From NCBI GenBank assembly GCA_951217055.1, contig OX578285.1:60423102-60487101 (forward strand): DNA of 64,000 bases, read 5' to 3'. Below are positions 12,270 to 23,429 of this stretch, piece by piece; the first letter of the stretch is position 1; every line of letters begins with the position of its first letter. The notes beneath the pieces are model-generated. The model saw only the letters and a list, made by a program, of their open reading frames with translations. It made no database searches and was not told the origin of the DNA. The translations under genes and the position numbers were made by a program. The DNA is from Gerris lacustris. Lineage: Eukaryota > Arthropoda > Insecta > Hemiptera > Gerridae.

Positions 12270-12700
12270 AACATTCCTATCCTGAGCGGCCGGTAAAATT
12301 CCATTTTACAGCCCTGGGGCCAGTAAAAATGCATGCTTTATCTTTACAGGGCCGCTAGTAGTTCGTTCTCGGCCGCTTCTTGGCCGGGCCGTGGCGTGCA
12401 GGAACGCTAGTAGTTCTCAGCGTCAGCTGTTCAATTAGTAACAATCAATATTTTTATACCTGCGGTTTGTTTTGGTACTGATGTAACCTTAATATGCATT
12501 TATTGTTTTGAAGATTACGGCAAAATAGTTTGCATGTTTAGTAATAAGTTTACATGTGGTGGGCGATAAAATAGTGTACGCACCACGAGCAGTAAGCGAC
12601 ATGACAGGCCTCGGGCGTTACACGCACTCGTGCTTTCAAACTTCGCCCTCGGCCTGTAATAACGCCCTTACTGCTCTAGGTACGTAAATAGCTATTATTG
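12270..12700. repeat. GC-rich island with self-complementary blocks
   Basis: Two patches stand out from the AT-rich surroundings. One is 12280-12420, with GGCCGCTAGTAGTTC repeats and CGGCCGCTTCTTGGCCGGGC. The other is 12550-12690, with CAGTAAGCGAC..GGCCTCGGGCG mirrored by CGCCCTCGGCC..GCCCTTACTG. Likely pieces of a foldback or SINE-like element. No coding sequence recognised. Confidence 0.5.
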
Positions 12701-13598
12701 TACATATCATTTGAAAAGGTTTTTTATCCCTTAATATTATTTTGTTTCTTTAGAAATTACTTAGTATGTACATGGATTTCTTACATAATCCATTTTTTCC
12801 TTACAAATAAGAACCTAGTTAAGAATTAATATTAGTACATTCCTTGACTCACGATATACTTCACGATCCCACCTATTACGTAGGTCCAGGGTATTACTGT
12901 TCATATTTTATTAAACTTTAAAGATAATCTTATTTTGAAAGAACTTTCTTGTTAATATTAAAAACGAAAAATTAAAGATATATATCTTTAATTTTTCTTT
13001 TATTTTTCGTTTGTTATATATATATATATATATATTATAATAGATTTGCAATTATGGAATGTTACCATATAATTATAATTAGGTATAAAATATTTAATGA
13101 ACTTAATTACACTTGTGAACAATCTATAGCCACTCTTATAATATTAATTATGTAACTAATATCAAGTTAACGTAAGTCAGTGCACTCTAAAAGTATTATG
13201 TATATTGTGGAAAATTATCTGTTACATATAGATTAGTGTGTTTAAGTCATACTTCAAAGGTGATGGAACATTAGATCGAATTTTGAATAAGTGTTGAAAA
13301 TAAAGACATGTTTATTATTGGACAGAGTATTAATACTAAGATACCTTGAAAAAAGTGGTGTAAACTTGTATAATATTTACTTGTTCAGAAAAGGTTTTAA
13401 GACATTATCTTAAAACTCTCTTGCGACAATGCGTTATTATTGAATAATAAAATATTAATATACTAATTAGAGATATTTGAGCAGTGCCCTTGTTCGCCTT
13501 TCAGGATAGTTTCAAGTAAGCTAATCTCTCTTTTAATTGTTATTTTGTTACTAAGCGGTCTCGGCTGGCCTGCGGCCAGCCTTCGGTAGGTAATTATA
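12701..13598. other. No gene recognised
   Basis: AT-rich, with an inverted pair around 12960-13010 (AAACGAAAAATTAAAGATAT and its mirror) and a (TA)n run near 13016-13034. Confidence 0.5.
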
Positions 13599-14669
13599 CA
13601 GGGTGGTCCAAAAGTCCCCCACCCCTCTATACTTTTGAACGGTTTGAGATAGATTAATGAATCTTGGGGGATCCGTTACATGTAAAGGGAAGTTTGTTTT
13701 CATGCAATCGCACACTAGGGGCAACCACTCAGTTTGCCCCCAGGCCATCCAACTTCGAACTTTTAAATTAGAGTGTATAATTTTGATATCATATTTGTAT
13801 TCTACGGTGAAAAATAACAAAATTTTACCTGACATTTTTTTCTATCTCCAATATTTTGCCCCCTATAGGGGGGGGGGGGGGGGGGGGGGACAAAGACAGC
13901 AAAAGAACCCTTCCGAAGTAATAAAAAAATAACAGTTACCTATATCGTTATAAAATATAAACGGTTTGAAATAAATTTATGGAACTTGGGGGATCTGTAC
14001 CAAGTATTGGGAAGGGTGATCATCAACTCACGTACTAGGTACACCCATCCATTTTGCCCCCAGGTGCTGATATTTACCATTTTATACTTTTGCCCCATAA
14101 TGGAGATAAAAAAAAGTTTGAAGCGAAATATTCTTATTTTTCACCATAGAATCCAAATCTGCTATCAAAATATAGACTCCAATTTGAAATTTTGAAGTTG
14201 GTTGGCCTGGGGGCAAAATGGGTGATTGCCCCTACTCCGCGGTTGCATGAAAAAAACTTTCCTTTACATGGTACGGATCCCCTAAGTTTCATTAATTTAT
14301 CTCAAACCATTCAGATTTTACAATGATACCTATAAGTGGTATAGTTAACTATTATCTGAAGGGTTTTTTTTTGCTATCCAATATTTTACCCCACTGTAGG
14401 GGGCAAAATATTGGAGATAGAAAAAAAGTTGCAAGTAAAATTTTATTATTTTTCACCGTAGAATCCAAATATGCTATCAAAATTATACATATACCAAATT
14501 TGAAATTTGTAGTTGGGTGGCATGGGGGCAAATTGGGTGGTTGCCCCTAGCAGGTGATTGCATGAAAACAAACTTCCCTTTGCATGGTAGAGATCCCCCA
14601 AGTTTCATTAATTTATCTCAAACTGTTCAAAAATTAAGAGGGGGGGGGGGGGACTTTTGGACCACCCTG
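13599..14669. mobile_element. TIR element CAGGGTGGTCCAAAAGTC, 1071 bp
   Basis: CAGGGTGGTCCAAAAGTCCC at the left is mirrored by GGACTTTTGGACCACCCTG at the right. TATA flanks each end (13595-13598, 14670-14673), giving a TA or TATA target duplication. Inside, three related sub-blocks (GAACGGTTTGAGATAGATTA, TGGGGGATC, CATGCAATCGCACAC, CAATATTTTGCCCCC) repeat in alternating orientation, with G runs at about 13868-13889 and 14639-14652. Several open stretches of 70-95 codons inside are repeat-derived. There is no transposase. It probably depends on a Tc1/mariner-like or related TA-targeting enzyme. Confidence 0.8.
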
Positions 14670-15736
14670 TATAAAAGCTGGCCCTTGTAATGGACTTGAT
14701 AGCTCTTCGAAGAAGTATTAGTAGGTATAGTGAGACGTGGTCTTGGTTTCAAATACGTATAAGACCACCATCTTAAATCAAAATCGCCGATTGGATAATC
14801 TTTTTACATAAGTATTTTACGTCATAAAAAGGAAGCTAACTTCCAAATAGCAAAGTCCCCATGTTTATGTATAGCAAAAATGTTTATGTAGAAAAGGACG
14901 AAAATGTAAGATATATTTTTAATCATTTTGCCAATTCCAGTTTTCTCTTCAAAATATTAGGAAAGATCAGAATAAAAAAATAAATATTGTTAAGTAAAAT
15001 ACAGTACACTCGTATTCAATGTATGTAAAATTGATTTAATAATTTATCAATTAAAAATGTGAAGTGAGATAAAAAAAACTTAAATTGATTTAATCAACAT
15101 TAATATTATGTTTTAGATTTATGCTTGAATTGAATTTAATTGAAGTAGTAGTTATTCTATTTTAAATCCAATACAAAGTTTATTTTAACGCTTGATTTAC
15201 TTTTAAGGGAAATTATGGCTTTAATCCAGTTGAACTAAAAAAGTTTATTTAGTTATCAAATTTTTCTTTTTTCTTTATACGCTAGTAATTTTTAAAATGT
15301 TATCGTTGATAAGCATAAATATGAAATTTGGTTTCAAGATATTTGATCTATCATTAATTTTATTAATAAGAGAAACAAACTGAAGTGTGTTCCACATAGA
15401 GTGGATTAGTTAGAAATTTATAGAGAAATGTAGAAAAGTCGTAGAATTATATATGAAAATTCCTCTTGGAGTCTTTTATTGGTATATTATATTTTATTTG
15501 AAAAATTGTTTACTCTGCTCCTTTATAGAAACACCCTCTTTATTTGAAATTATTAAAAGCGTGTAAGTACATTTAAAAATCGAGTAAAATAAATAGCCTT
15601 TTAATTTATAGTAAATATGTACATTTAAAAATTAAATATAGGTATACACTTTTGACTTCAATCAAAATAATTAACTACCTGCTATGAAGTATTAAATAAT
15701 TTACGAAGAAGTGAATTACCCTTTTATAAATAAATA
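14670..15736. other. No gene recognised
   Basis: AT-rich spacer with no recognisable coding or repeat structure. Confidence 0.5.
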
Positions 15737-15969
15737 GGTACTTCTTTAGATTGTTACTCCCCATTGATTTTTTTGTTATAATATAAATGACTTCGACTAA
15801 ATAACTATTAAGACAAAGGGATGATTAGTCCTATGTACTTTGGGACAAAGGTATATCACACTTTTACAGGGGAGTAACAGTCTAAAGAAGAGGATTCCGT
15901 ACACTTTCTTTAGAGTGTTACTCCCCAATGTTTTTTTATATAAGGAGAGTAGCAATCTAAAGAAGTGCC
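15737..15969. mobile_element. hAT-like MITE, copy 2 (233 bp)
   Basis: This has the same inverted ends as copy 1 (GGTACTTCTTTAGATTGTTA at the left). It is flanked by a perfect 8-bp duplication AATAAATA on both sides. The internal subterminal sequence also repeats the end motif near 15867-15885 and 15900-15930, giving a multi-hairpin layout. Non-coding. Confidence 0.85.
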
Positions 15970-16400
15970 AATAAATATATTCAATCATTTTGCCGTCTCC
16001 TACTTAATTTTGGAATAATCCTAAATTATTCAAAAAATAACAGTATTACCTTTGTCACAAAAATTTATTCTTATTTTTGTCATAAATGGTACAATTCTTT
16101 AAAAATGATTTTCTCAAAGAGAAAATCGTTTCTATATTGTGAGTTATCTAATCAAACTCCATTCTTTGGATGTTTAAAAGACTATTTAAGCTTGATAATG
16201 ACCGTGATAATGGCCGTGATAAGTGGGGCTGAAATATCACATATTGATATAAAAACTTAGTTTTTATTTATACCCTTAAGACCTGGAGCAGACGCCAGAG
16301 TGATTGAATATAATTTATTTACTTTTTAAAAAATATATCTGTATCTCAAAGGTAAAATTATTTATTGTAAGTCGGATTTTTTTTAAATAAAGAAATGATT
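15970..16400. repeat. Diverged relative of the 22.6-23.0 kb inverted-repeat element
   Basis: The blocks TTTCTCAAAGAGAAAATCGT and TTAAGCTTGATAATG and the TTTTTATTTATACCCTTAAG end are shared, partly inverted, with 22633-22975. This looks like a decayed copy. Confidence 0.5.
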
Positions 16401-16445
16401 ATTTCTGGGTTTTACTACATTACGGTAGTAGATAATTGTGGTTAA

Positions 16446-17501
16446 CCCTTTCGGTCACCGCGTCCTCTATAGAGGACACTAACTTTCAGAGGCTGTCACT
16501 AGCTATGGGAAGGGAGAACATAGAATATATCGGTTGATACATGTTAAGTGATTAGTTCTGAATTCTACCACCTTATTTCTGTAATTTACAATAGCTTGGG
16601 GTAGCCTATATTCATTATTTTCCTTCTGTAAATCATACCACCTTTGCCTTGTTCGTTCTGTCCCACAATTTTATTTTTTTGGAGGCAGTTAGTGTAATTT
16701 ATTTATTGGTTTTTATTTTTTTTATTGTTTATAAAAGTTAAATATAATCAAAAAAAATTTTTTGTGCTCATTCGGTCAATAAATTTAAAATTTATAAGGG
16801 TTTAAAGATCTGTCCTTTACAGAGGACAAAAGTACTATACGGAAGATGGATAAGGAAAAAAAATTCTAACTTCCAAGAGATTTAGACGATTTTTAACAAA
16901 GGTGATGATTCAGAACTATCTGAAATCAAAAATGATGATGATTTATTAGCAGATGAACGAATTTGTGATAATTCTTACGAATTATTGCCCGAAAATGAGA
17001 TCATGGAAGAATGTAAGTAATAATATATACGTCTCCAAAGATGCCCAAGCGAGAGGCACATCTAAAACCCATTGAGGAGGTTAGGTATAACCATTATGAT
17101 CACCTACCTATATTTGAACAAAAAAAATGAAACTAGCAGATGCAAAAATATAGGCTGCAAAAGCAAAACTTATGTGTTGTCAATTTATGTATTTCGAGAA
17201 AAAAAGAAGTTTTTTTTCAATTTCCATTCCTAATAATATTGTTTTTTATATAATTTTTTGCTCTTTTAAATTCAAATATTGTAATTATTATTAAAAATAA
17301 AAATTTAAATTTCAAAATTGAGAATTAGTTTTGTCAGCTTTAAGTAACCATGTCCTCTGTAGAAGACAGTTAATATCTCGGCAACAAGATAACCTAGATG
17401 AATTTTTTTTTTCACGAAAAATCATCAAAAAAATCATTAGGCTCAAATCCATGAAAAAATAATTTTTTTTCCATCGATTTCATAATTCGTGACTGAAAGG
17501 G
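16446..17501 (+). mobile_element. piggyBac-derived element with transposase remnants (1056 bp)
   Basis: The element is bounded by TTAA on both sides (16442-16445 and 17502-17505). Ends CCCTTTCGGTCAC and GTGACTGAAAGGG are near-perfect inverted repeats, the exact arrangement of piggyBac transposons. Inside on the plus strand, 16901-17019 encodes an acidic stretch (DDSELSEIKNDDDLLADE..) like the N-terminus of piggyBac transposases. From 17031 to 17233 there is KPIEEVRYNHYDHLPIF, then after a frame change TSRCKNIGCKSKTYV, ending FFFNFHS and a stop. That resembles the C-terminal cysteine-rich domain, but several of its cysteines are lost. The catalytic DDD core is missing entirely. This is an internally deleted, dead element. 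Confidence 0.85.
17031..17233 (+). pseudogene. piggyBac transposase C-terminal remnant
   Basis: This decayed coding remnant reads SPKMPKREAHLKPIEEVRYN then HYDHLPIF. One frame change and stop follow, then SRCKNIGCKSKTYVLSIYVF and KKKFFFNFHS with a stop. The spacing of R-C-x4-C-x-x-K-T and the terminal F-H resemble the cross-brace zinc finger that ends many piggyBac transposases. The middle cysteine pair is gone, so it cannot fold as in the intact family. Confidence 0.65.
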
Positions 17502-17579
17502 TTAATTATTATTGCTTATTTATTAGTAAGCAAAGAGAAAATTAAAGTAACATTTTTGTATATTTTGAAGGAAAACTAG

Positions 17580-18125
17580 TTAATTTTTCGTTTTTAGCTA
17601 GTACAAACTAGCTCTCATGTAATTATTGCTAAAACATGGCTTACAAATAACTAACCTCTGAGGTAAATATATTAGTTAGATATAATATGTCACGGTAAAT
17701 CTTGTGTAATTGCTTAAATGTGACTTACTAATAATTTAACTCTGAGGTAAGCATATTAGTTATTAATAATATGTCAAGGTTGCTCTCTTGTAATTGCTAA
17801 AACGTGGCTTGCAAGTAAATTACATCTGAGGTAAATATATTAGTTAGATATAATATTATGTCTCGGTAAATCTTCTGCAATTGCTTAAATGTGATTTACT
17901 AATAATTTAACTCTGAGGTAAGCATATTAGTTAGTAATATTATGTCAAGGTTGCTCTCCTGTAATTGCTGAAATGCGACGTACTAATAATAATTTACCTC
18001 AGAGGTAAACATATTAGTTTGTAATAATATGTCACGGCAGCACTCATATAATTGCTAAAATGCGACTTACTAATAATTTACCTATAAGGTAAACGTATTA
18101 GTTAGTAATTACATGTCACAGACGA
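17580..18125. repeat. Tandem array, about 85-95 bp unit, six diverged copies
   Basis: Recurring blocks are TCTGAGGTAA(A/G)(T/C)ATATTAGTTA, ATAATATGTCA(C/A)GG and (A/T)TGTAATTGCT(A/T)AAA. Copies alternate between two subtypes (..GGTTGCTCTC.. and ..GGTAAATCTT..), so a higher-order dimer of about 170-180 bp is likely. Confidence 0.75.
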
Positions 18126-18651
18126 TCGTTGGATAAATTAAAATAAGTTAATAAAATAGTAAAAAAAGATTTATATCTTTCTGGTATTATGTTTCATTAG
18201 AATTTGTGTAATCATGCACATGCCTTTATATAAGAAATAAATATAGATTTGGACACATAATTATATCATTTTTTACTATAAAAGTGTAGAACAAGCTAAT
18301 GTAATAAATACTTAATAATTATTAAATGTTTGATATATTTGTTTAGAAAATGTTACTCGTAAAATTACTTAAACCATGCTATTTTAATAATTAACCCTAA
18401 AACTATTTAATGTTAATTACACCTTTCTATTGAACTTTTTGATTACAAAATAAATGTTGTCCAAACTTTAAAAATATATAGTATAAGTTATGGTTAAAAT
18501 TTATTTAGTACCAGCATAACTAAATTGTTGATTAAAAAGCGGATAAATATTAAAAAAATATATTGTTAAAAAACTAAAAGTGGTTTATCTACGTTCTTAT
18601 CAGTATTATTACGGTATCTTTTTTCTCGTTTAACACAATATTAGGTTATTA

Positions 18652-19580
18652 CAGGATGTCATTATAGGACACTTTAAACATAATACTCGATGTAATACGT
18701 CGCGTCAGAGAGGTTACGTAAAAGTGACAAAGGTTGCTGTGACGTCATGCGCCCTCCACGATTTTTCGTCAGGTTATCTTTTCTGGCTCATTTCATTACA
18801 AACCATTGTTTACTAGAGTTCTGTAAGCATTTTATAGTTTTTTCCTCTTTTTATTGTATTAAAAGCTTTTTTAACCTTATCATATATTAGTAACATCATT
18901 AATAAGCCAACAAATGTATACATTATAGATGATAAAACAAATAATTCTCACAAATAACTCAAATAAGATGTAACATAACTTACTTACAGATGTGCTCTTT
19001 TTACTCTATTAAAAGCTTTTTTAACTGTTTTTAACCTTATCATATATCAGTAACATCATTAATAAGCCAATAAATGTATACATTTTAGATGATAAAACAA
19101 ATAATTCTCACAAATAACTCAAATAAGATGTAACATAACTTACTTACAGATGTGCTCTTTTTACTCTATTAAAAGCTTTTTTAACTGTTTTTAACCTTAT
19201 CATATATCAGTAACATCATTAATAAGCCAATAAATGTATACATTTTAGATGATAAAACAAATAATTCTCACAAATAACTCAAAGAAGAAGTAAAATAACT
19301 TACTCACAGATGTGCTCTTTTTACTCTATTAAAAGCTTTTTTAACTGTTTTTAACCTTATCATGTATCAGTAACATCATTAATAAGCCAATAAATGTATA
19401 CATTATAGATGATAAAACAAATAATTGATTAAAAAATAATAATAAAATAAAATAGCACTGATAAACCCCCACCTATATCCAATGTTATGAGCCAGCTAAC
19501 CTAACTTCACACACTTTTTTACGTAAGTGACGTCACACTTCCCCGGCGTATTATCATTGTGACATCTCTTCGTACCTGGT
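18652..19580. repeat. Composite repeat: mirrored ends around an exact 160-bp array
   Basis: TTAACCTTATCATATATTAG-type units start at 18871, 19031, 19191 and 19351, exactly 160 bp apart, with very few differences. The flanks are imperfectly mirrored. The left side has GGATGTCATTATAGGAC, AATACGTCGCG and TTACGTAAAAGTGAC. The right side has the complements near 19500-19570 (TTTACGTAAGTGACGTCAC, GGCGTATTATCATTGTGACATC). The array therefore appears to be the inside of a TIR transposon. No coding sequence. Confidence 0.75.
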
Positions 19581-19825
19581 GACCAAACCATCACCAGATA
19601 TTTTGGTGTTAAATGCATACGGTCAAACAGAAAGTGGACGGAACGATCGCTGTCAATCGCAACTGGGTGGTCAAACAGAATGCGAACAATTCAGGATGAA
19701 ACAAAGCTAGATCAGTCGCAATCAAGTTCGTACCGCGTAATTTTACCTAGTTCTTATCTAATTTTACCTATTCAGGCTTTATTTTTGTTTTGCAATTGCA
19801 TTTTCACCAGTTCTTCCGACAAAGG

Positions 19826-19905
19826 ATTTTTTTTTTAATTTATTAGAAAACTGCAACTACATAATTTTACATGTTATAAGCAATATTGATATGTGTTTTT
19901 ACAAT
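19826..19905 (-). mobile_element. Solo Jockey LINE 3' tail
   Basis: The T run and following TTTTACATGTTATAAGCAATA resemble the 3' UTR of the LINE at 5248-5320 (TTTTACATGTTATAGCAATA). This is a very short 5'-truncated copy on the minus strand. Confidence 0.55.
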
Positions 19906-20540
19906 CACTTGAGTGGGGGTCCTTCCCGGGTTCAAAACATGAGTTTTAAGGATTTCTGAGGATAATTCTGAAGAAAAGATGTTTGGTGGGGACGAATTTT
20001 GATGTTTAACTAAGATGAGCTAAAAATAACATATAATTGAGTAGTTTTATAGCTGGAAAGTTTCATTGAAAAACCTTCTTTTATACTTTGTAAAGTACAT
20101 AACATAATATAAATTGTGTGCTAAAATAGCGAGATTAAGAGAAAACAAATCAAAATAATTAACGCTTATTGTTTTTAAATAAAGTTGCATTACTAGTAAA
20201 AAATATCAATATCAGTATGTCACTATGATTTGTCTGTCAGTTTCTCTCCTGTAAATTAACATTGACCATATTGAATAAGATAAAAAATCTAAGTAACTAA
20301 ATGAAACCCCTCCTTAACTTCCTCATAAAAAGATACTCATGACATATTAGGAATAATTTTATGTTCTTCACAATCAATGATGAACTTAGCACTAGGGCCC
20401 CTTTGAACAAATAACGGCGGCGGGTCCTCCCCCGGATTTTTTTTTTAAAATTTAGGTGGAAAAAGATGAGTTTTAAGAATTTCTGAGGGCATGTTTGTCC
20501 TGACAGGAAAAGATGTATGGTGGGGACGAATTTCAAATAC
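19906..20540. repeat. Duplicated GGTGGGGACGAATTT repeat
   Basis: The blocks at 19909-20003 and 20430-20535 share GATGAGTTTTAAG.ATTTCTGAGG, then ..GAAAAGATGT.TGGTGGGGACGAATTT. They are two copies of an unidentified dispersed repeat. An 81-codon minus-strand open stretch over the second copy is not a recognised gene. Confidence 0.6.
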
Positions 20541-20601
20541 ATGTACTGTTGGTTAAGTTTTGTATTTGTGTCTGTTTAATTTCCGTTGCGTGAATCAACT
20601 T

Positions 20602-21230
20602 TGCCTCCCAAACTTAGCTAGGGCATAGGGGGCCCTCGCCAAAAAAAAAAATTCATAAGAAAAAACAAAAAAGAAATGTGTTCATAATTGAATGGGGGTC
20701 CCCTTATAATAGTATAGAAGTGTAATTCCAAGTTAGATTTTATTAACCTCTAATGGGGCCTCTACCGACATTGGTACAAAGATGGTACTTTCATGTTTTT
20801 TTTATTTGGGGCCCCTTGGCTCCGGGGTCCGCCCGCAATTCGGGCCTATAGTTATGCCACTAATTTCAATATCTATATTGCCTTCTAGGTTGTAAAAATC
20901 CCAGAGGCCTGGGGCTCCAGGGAGCCCGGGTCTGTGCCTCCCAAACTTAGCTAGGGCACAGAGGCCCCTCGCTAAAAAAAGTAATTAGAAAAAAAAAAAG
21001 TTGCCTTCTAACTGAATGGGGCCCCCTTGCAATAGTACAGAAGTATAAGTTATTTCATTAGTTTCTAAAGGGGCCTCTACCGACATTGGTACAAAGATAA
21101 AAGTTTCATGTTTTTTTATTTATTTGGGGGCACCTGGGTACGCCCACAATTCGGGCCCATAGTTATCCACTAATTACAATATCCATCTTGCCTTTTTTGG
21201 CTATAAAAAACCAGGGCCACCCCCCGGGCC
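20602..21230. repeat. Tandem pair of about 333 bp rich in GGGGCC runs
   Basis: TGCCTCCCAAACTTAGCTAG begins at 20602 and again at 20935. Shared blocks include GGGGCCTCTACCGACATTGG, TACAAAGAT and CCCGCAATTCGGGCC / CCCACAATTCGGGCC. The pair ends in a C homopolymer at about 21252-21268, where a LINE fragment abuts. Confidence 0.8.
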
Positions 21231-21290
21231 CCTGGGCATTTGCCCCCCTTGCCCCCCCCCCCCCCCCCTGTCGGCGACCTTGTTGGGGTG

Positions 21291-22079
21291 TTAAGATTTG
21301 GAGTCATGGAAGGATTTATATCGGGATATGGCTAGATCATGGACGAAAGGGACTTTAAGGACTTTGTGAAGGGTGAAGTTTGAAACATAGAAAGGAGCGT
21401 GGACTATTTTTCTTAGGATTTTGGACTGTAGGGACTGGATACGATAGGAGTTGGAACGCTTGGTGCAACCCCAAAGTTCAACACCGTATGACCATATGGG
21501 CTTAATTATTGTGTTATAAATGAGTAATTTGTTATGTGTGCTAAGTTTAGATGTGTGGTGTAGAAGTCTGTGTAAAAGTTTGTAGCGTCTGTTGCAGTCT
21601 TGTCGTTTAAGTTTAGTGTGGTGTGCCCAGGTCAATCGCCGGTCCAAGTGTAAACAAAGGTAGCGGACGGGACTAGAGTGAGGGATAGGGATTTGGTTTA
21701 GGGTTACTGGCTCACATATGCCATGTCTCAAACTAAACGTTACATGGACACTTTTGTTTTCATTAATTTTGAATCTCCACTTCTTGAGCCAAGTTTCCAG
21801 AAGTAAGAGGTGTTCCTGAACTTGTTCAGATGCTATTATAGGTGATATATTAGATGATAAAATGCACTTATCATCTGCAAAGGAAGCTAAAGTGGTGCTA
21901 GGATGTTCAAGGATGTCGGAGGTGAAAATGGTAAACAGGATTGGACCTAGGGTGCTTCCTTGGGGCACACCTGCTATTATAGGACAAAGGAGAATTTCTG
22001 TTTCTATTCGCTTTGAGACAAGTAAGTCGAAAAAAAAAAGTTTTTCAAGTTCCACCGTATGTCCGTGAAAAAAACGCAA
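21291..22079 (-). pseudogene. Jockey-type LINE reverse transcriptase fragment (262 codons open)
   Basis: This minus-strand stretch is the central and C-terminal RT of the Jockey LINE family. It has AGVPQGSTLGPILFTIF (RT block 4), LASFADDKCILS (the catalytic block, with both Asp retained in FADD), then HLDRRLTWAHHTKLKRQDCN, NKLLIYNTIIKPIWSYGVEL, WGC and SYRIQSLQSKILRKIV. It is open for 262 codons but lacks the RT N-terminal blocks and the endonuclease. It also stops short of the family's usual PRRLKRQWPRDL tail. Both junctions are abrupt: a poly-C tract at one side and unrelated sequence above 22080. It is the best preserved RT here, so it may be a relatively young but broken insertion. Confidence 0.9.
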
Positions 22080-22632
22080 TCCCGCATGTGATCTAATTTA
22101 TCTGTTACATCAGTCATTTTTCTGCCTCCAGTCCACCGTAAATTATATTTGTCCACCGCGACAGGCCACCATCTATTTAACCAGGATGATGCAATATTAT
22201 AGTCTTCCTATATACAAACAGGTCTTATGACTTTAATTAAGGGTTATTGTTGAATTGCGAGTAGAAGAAGACTAGGATAATAGTTTATAATACTTTCATA
22301 TTTAAGAAATTATAATTTTATTTCTGCATAAATCAAAAAAATGAATATTAAAAAATTGCGGTTTCAAAAAATGTTCCCTATTGAGGTTTTAAGAGTGAAA
22401 ACTGGTCAATTTGTGGTTTCGCCGTTGTATCCACTAAGAGTTGAATAAATCTCGGTAGACCAACGAATAAATTCTAAAAACTAACTTTGACTTTCAAATA
22501 GTTAAGAAAAAGTTGTTTTATTAGGTTAAGTGTAAATCTAAGAATACATTTTGATTTCAAATTATGGCGGTTGTCATATTATCCAAATCATAATCGGGTG
22601 AAAGTAATATTTATAATATATCAAATTATTCA
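22080..22632. other. No gene recognised
   Basis: Unassigned sequence next to the LINE fragment. The first about 100 bp are not AT-rich and could be LINE-adjacent host or repeat DNA. Confidence 0.4.
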
Positions 22633-22975
22633 GAAGTCCATCCCATGGTCTTAAGGGTGTAAAAATGAAAACTAAGTTTTTATTCTCATTTACGATATTT
22701 CATCCCATTATCAAGCTTTTTCAATATAGTTCTTACATTATAGAACATCCAAAAGTATCTCCCTCTTAATTTTGGCATATTCGTGGTAAGTACTGTCTTT
22801 GTCACTAAAATGTATCTATTTTTTGTCAAGATATGTAAAAATAATTGAAAAATCTTTTCTCAAAGAGAAGATCTGTCTTTTTTGTGTGTTCATAAAATTA
22901 TAAAATAAAATGTCGTAAATGAAAATGAAAGCTTAATTTTTATTTACACCCTTAAAAACAAGGAATGGATTTAAA
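22633..22975. mobile_element. TIR element of about 340 bp
   Basis: TCCATCCCATGGTCTTAAGG then GTGTAAAAATGAAAACTAAG at the left mirror ACCCTTAAAAACAAGGAATGGA and its inner TTTTATTTAC at the right. The inner part holds TTTCTCAAAGAGAAGATC. A diverged relative lies near 16.0-16.3 kb. Confidence 0.65.
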
Positions 22976-23069
22976 AATAATTAAATATATAATTACATGG
23001 GTAATACCCACTACAGCAATATTTATTTTATACATGTTTTATACATGGACAAATTGAAGTAGAAACGAA

Positions 23070-23390
23070 ATTTAAGAAGTTCAATTAGGTATCTCTTGAG
23101 CGGGAGATATAATTTGATTAAGGAATTAAGACGTTTTGTTGTGCTATTCAGAGATATAGCTATTTATTCGACGAAGTGTATTCGCATAAGGATGTTAAAA
23201 GTTAAAAAACATTTAAGAATTCAGAAGTATATTGACAGTGACGAAGTTTAATTAGATTTATCTTAAGCGGGAGATAAAATTTGGTTTGGAATTAAAACAT
23301 TTGTTATTTACAGATCGTGCTTTTCAAATAAAGAGATATTCATTCGATGAAGTCATATAAAGAGTATTTGTTTTATAAAATTTAAAAGAT
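23070..23390. repeat. Tandem pair of about 160-170 bp
   Basis: Both copies carry GAAGTTCAATTAG / GAAGTTTAATTAG, AGCGGGAGATA.AATTTG, AGAGATAT and ATTCGA(C/T)GAAGT in order. AT-rich and non-coding. Confidence 0.65.
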
Positions 23391-23429
23391 ATTTTAATTT
23401 CAATATTAAATAAATAAAAAAAAAAAAAG

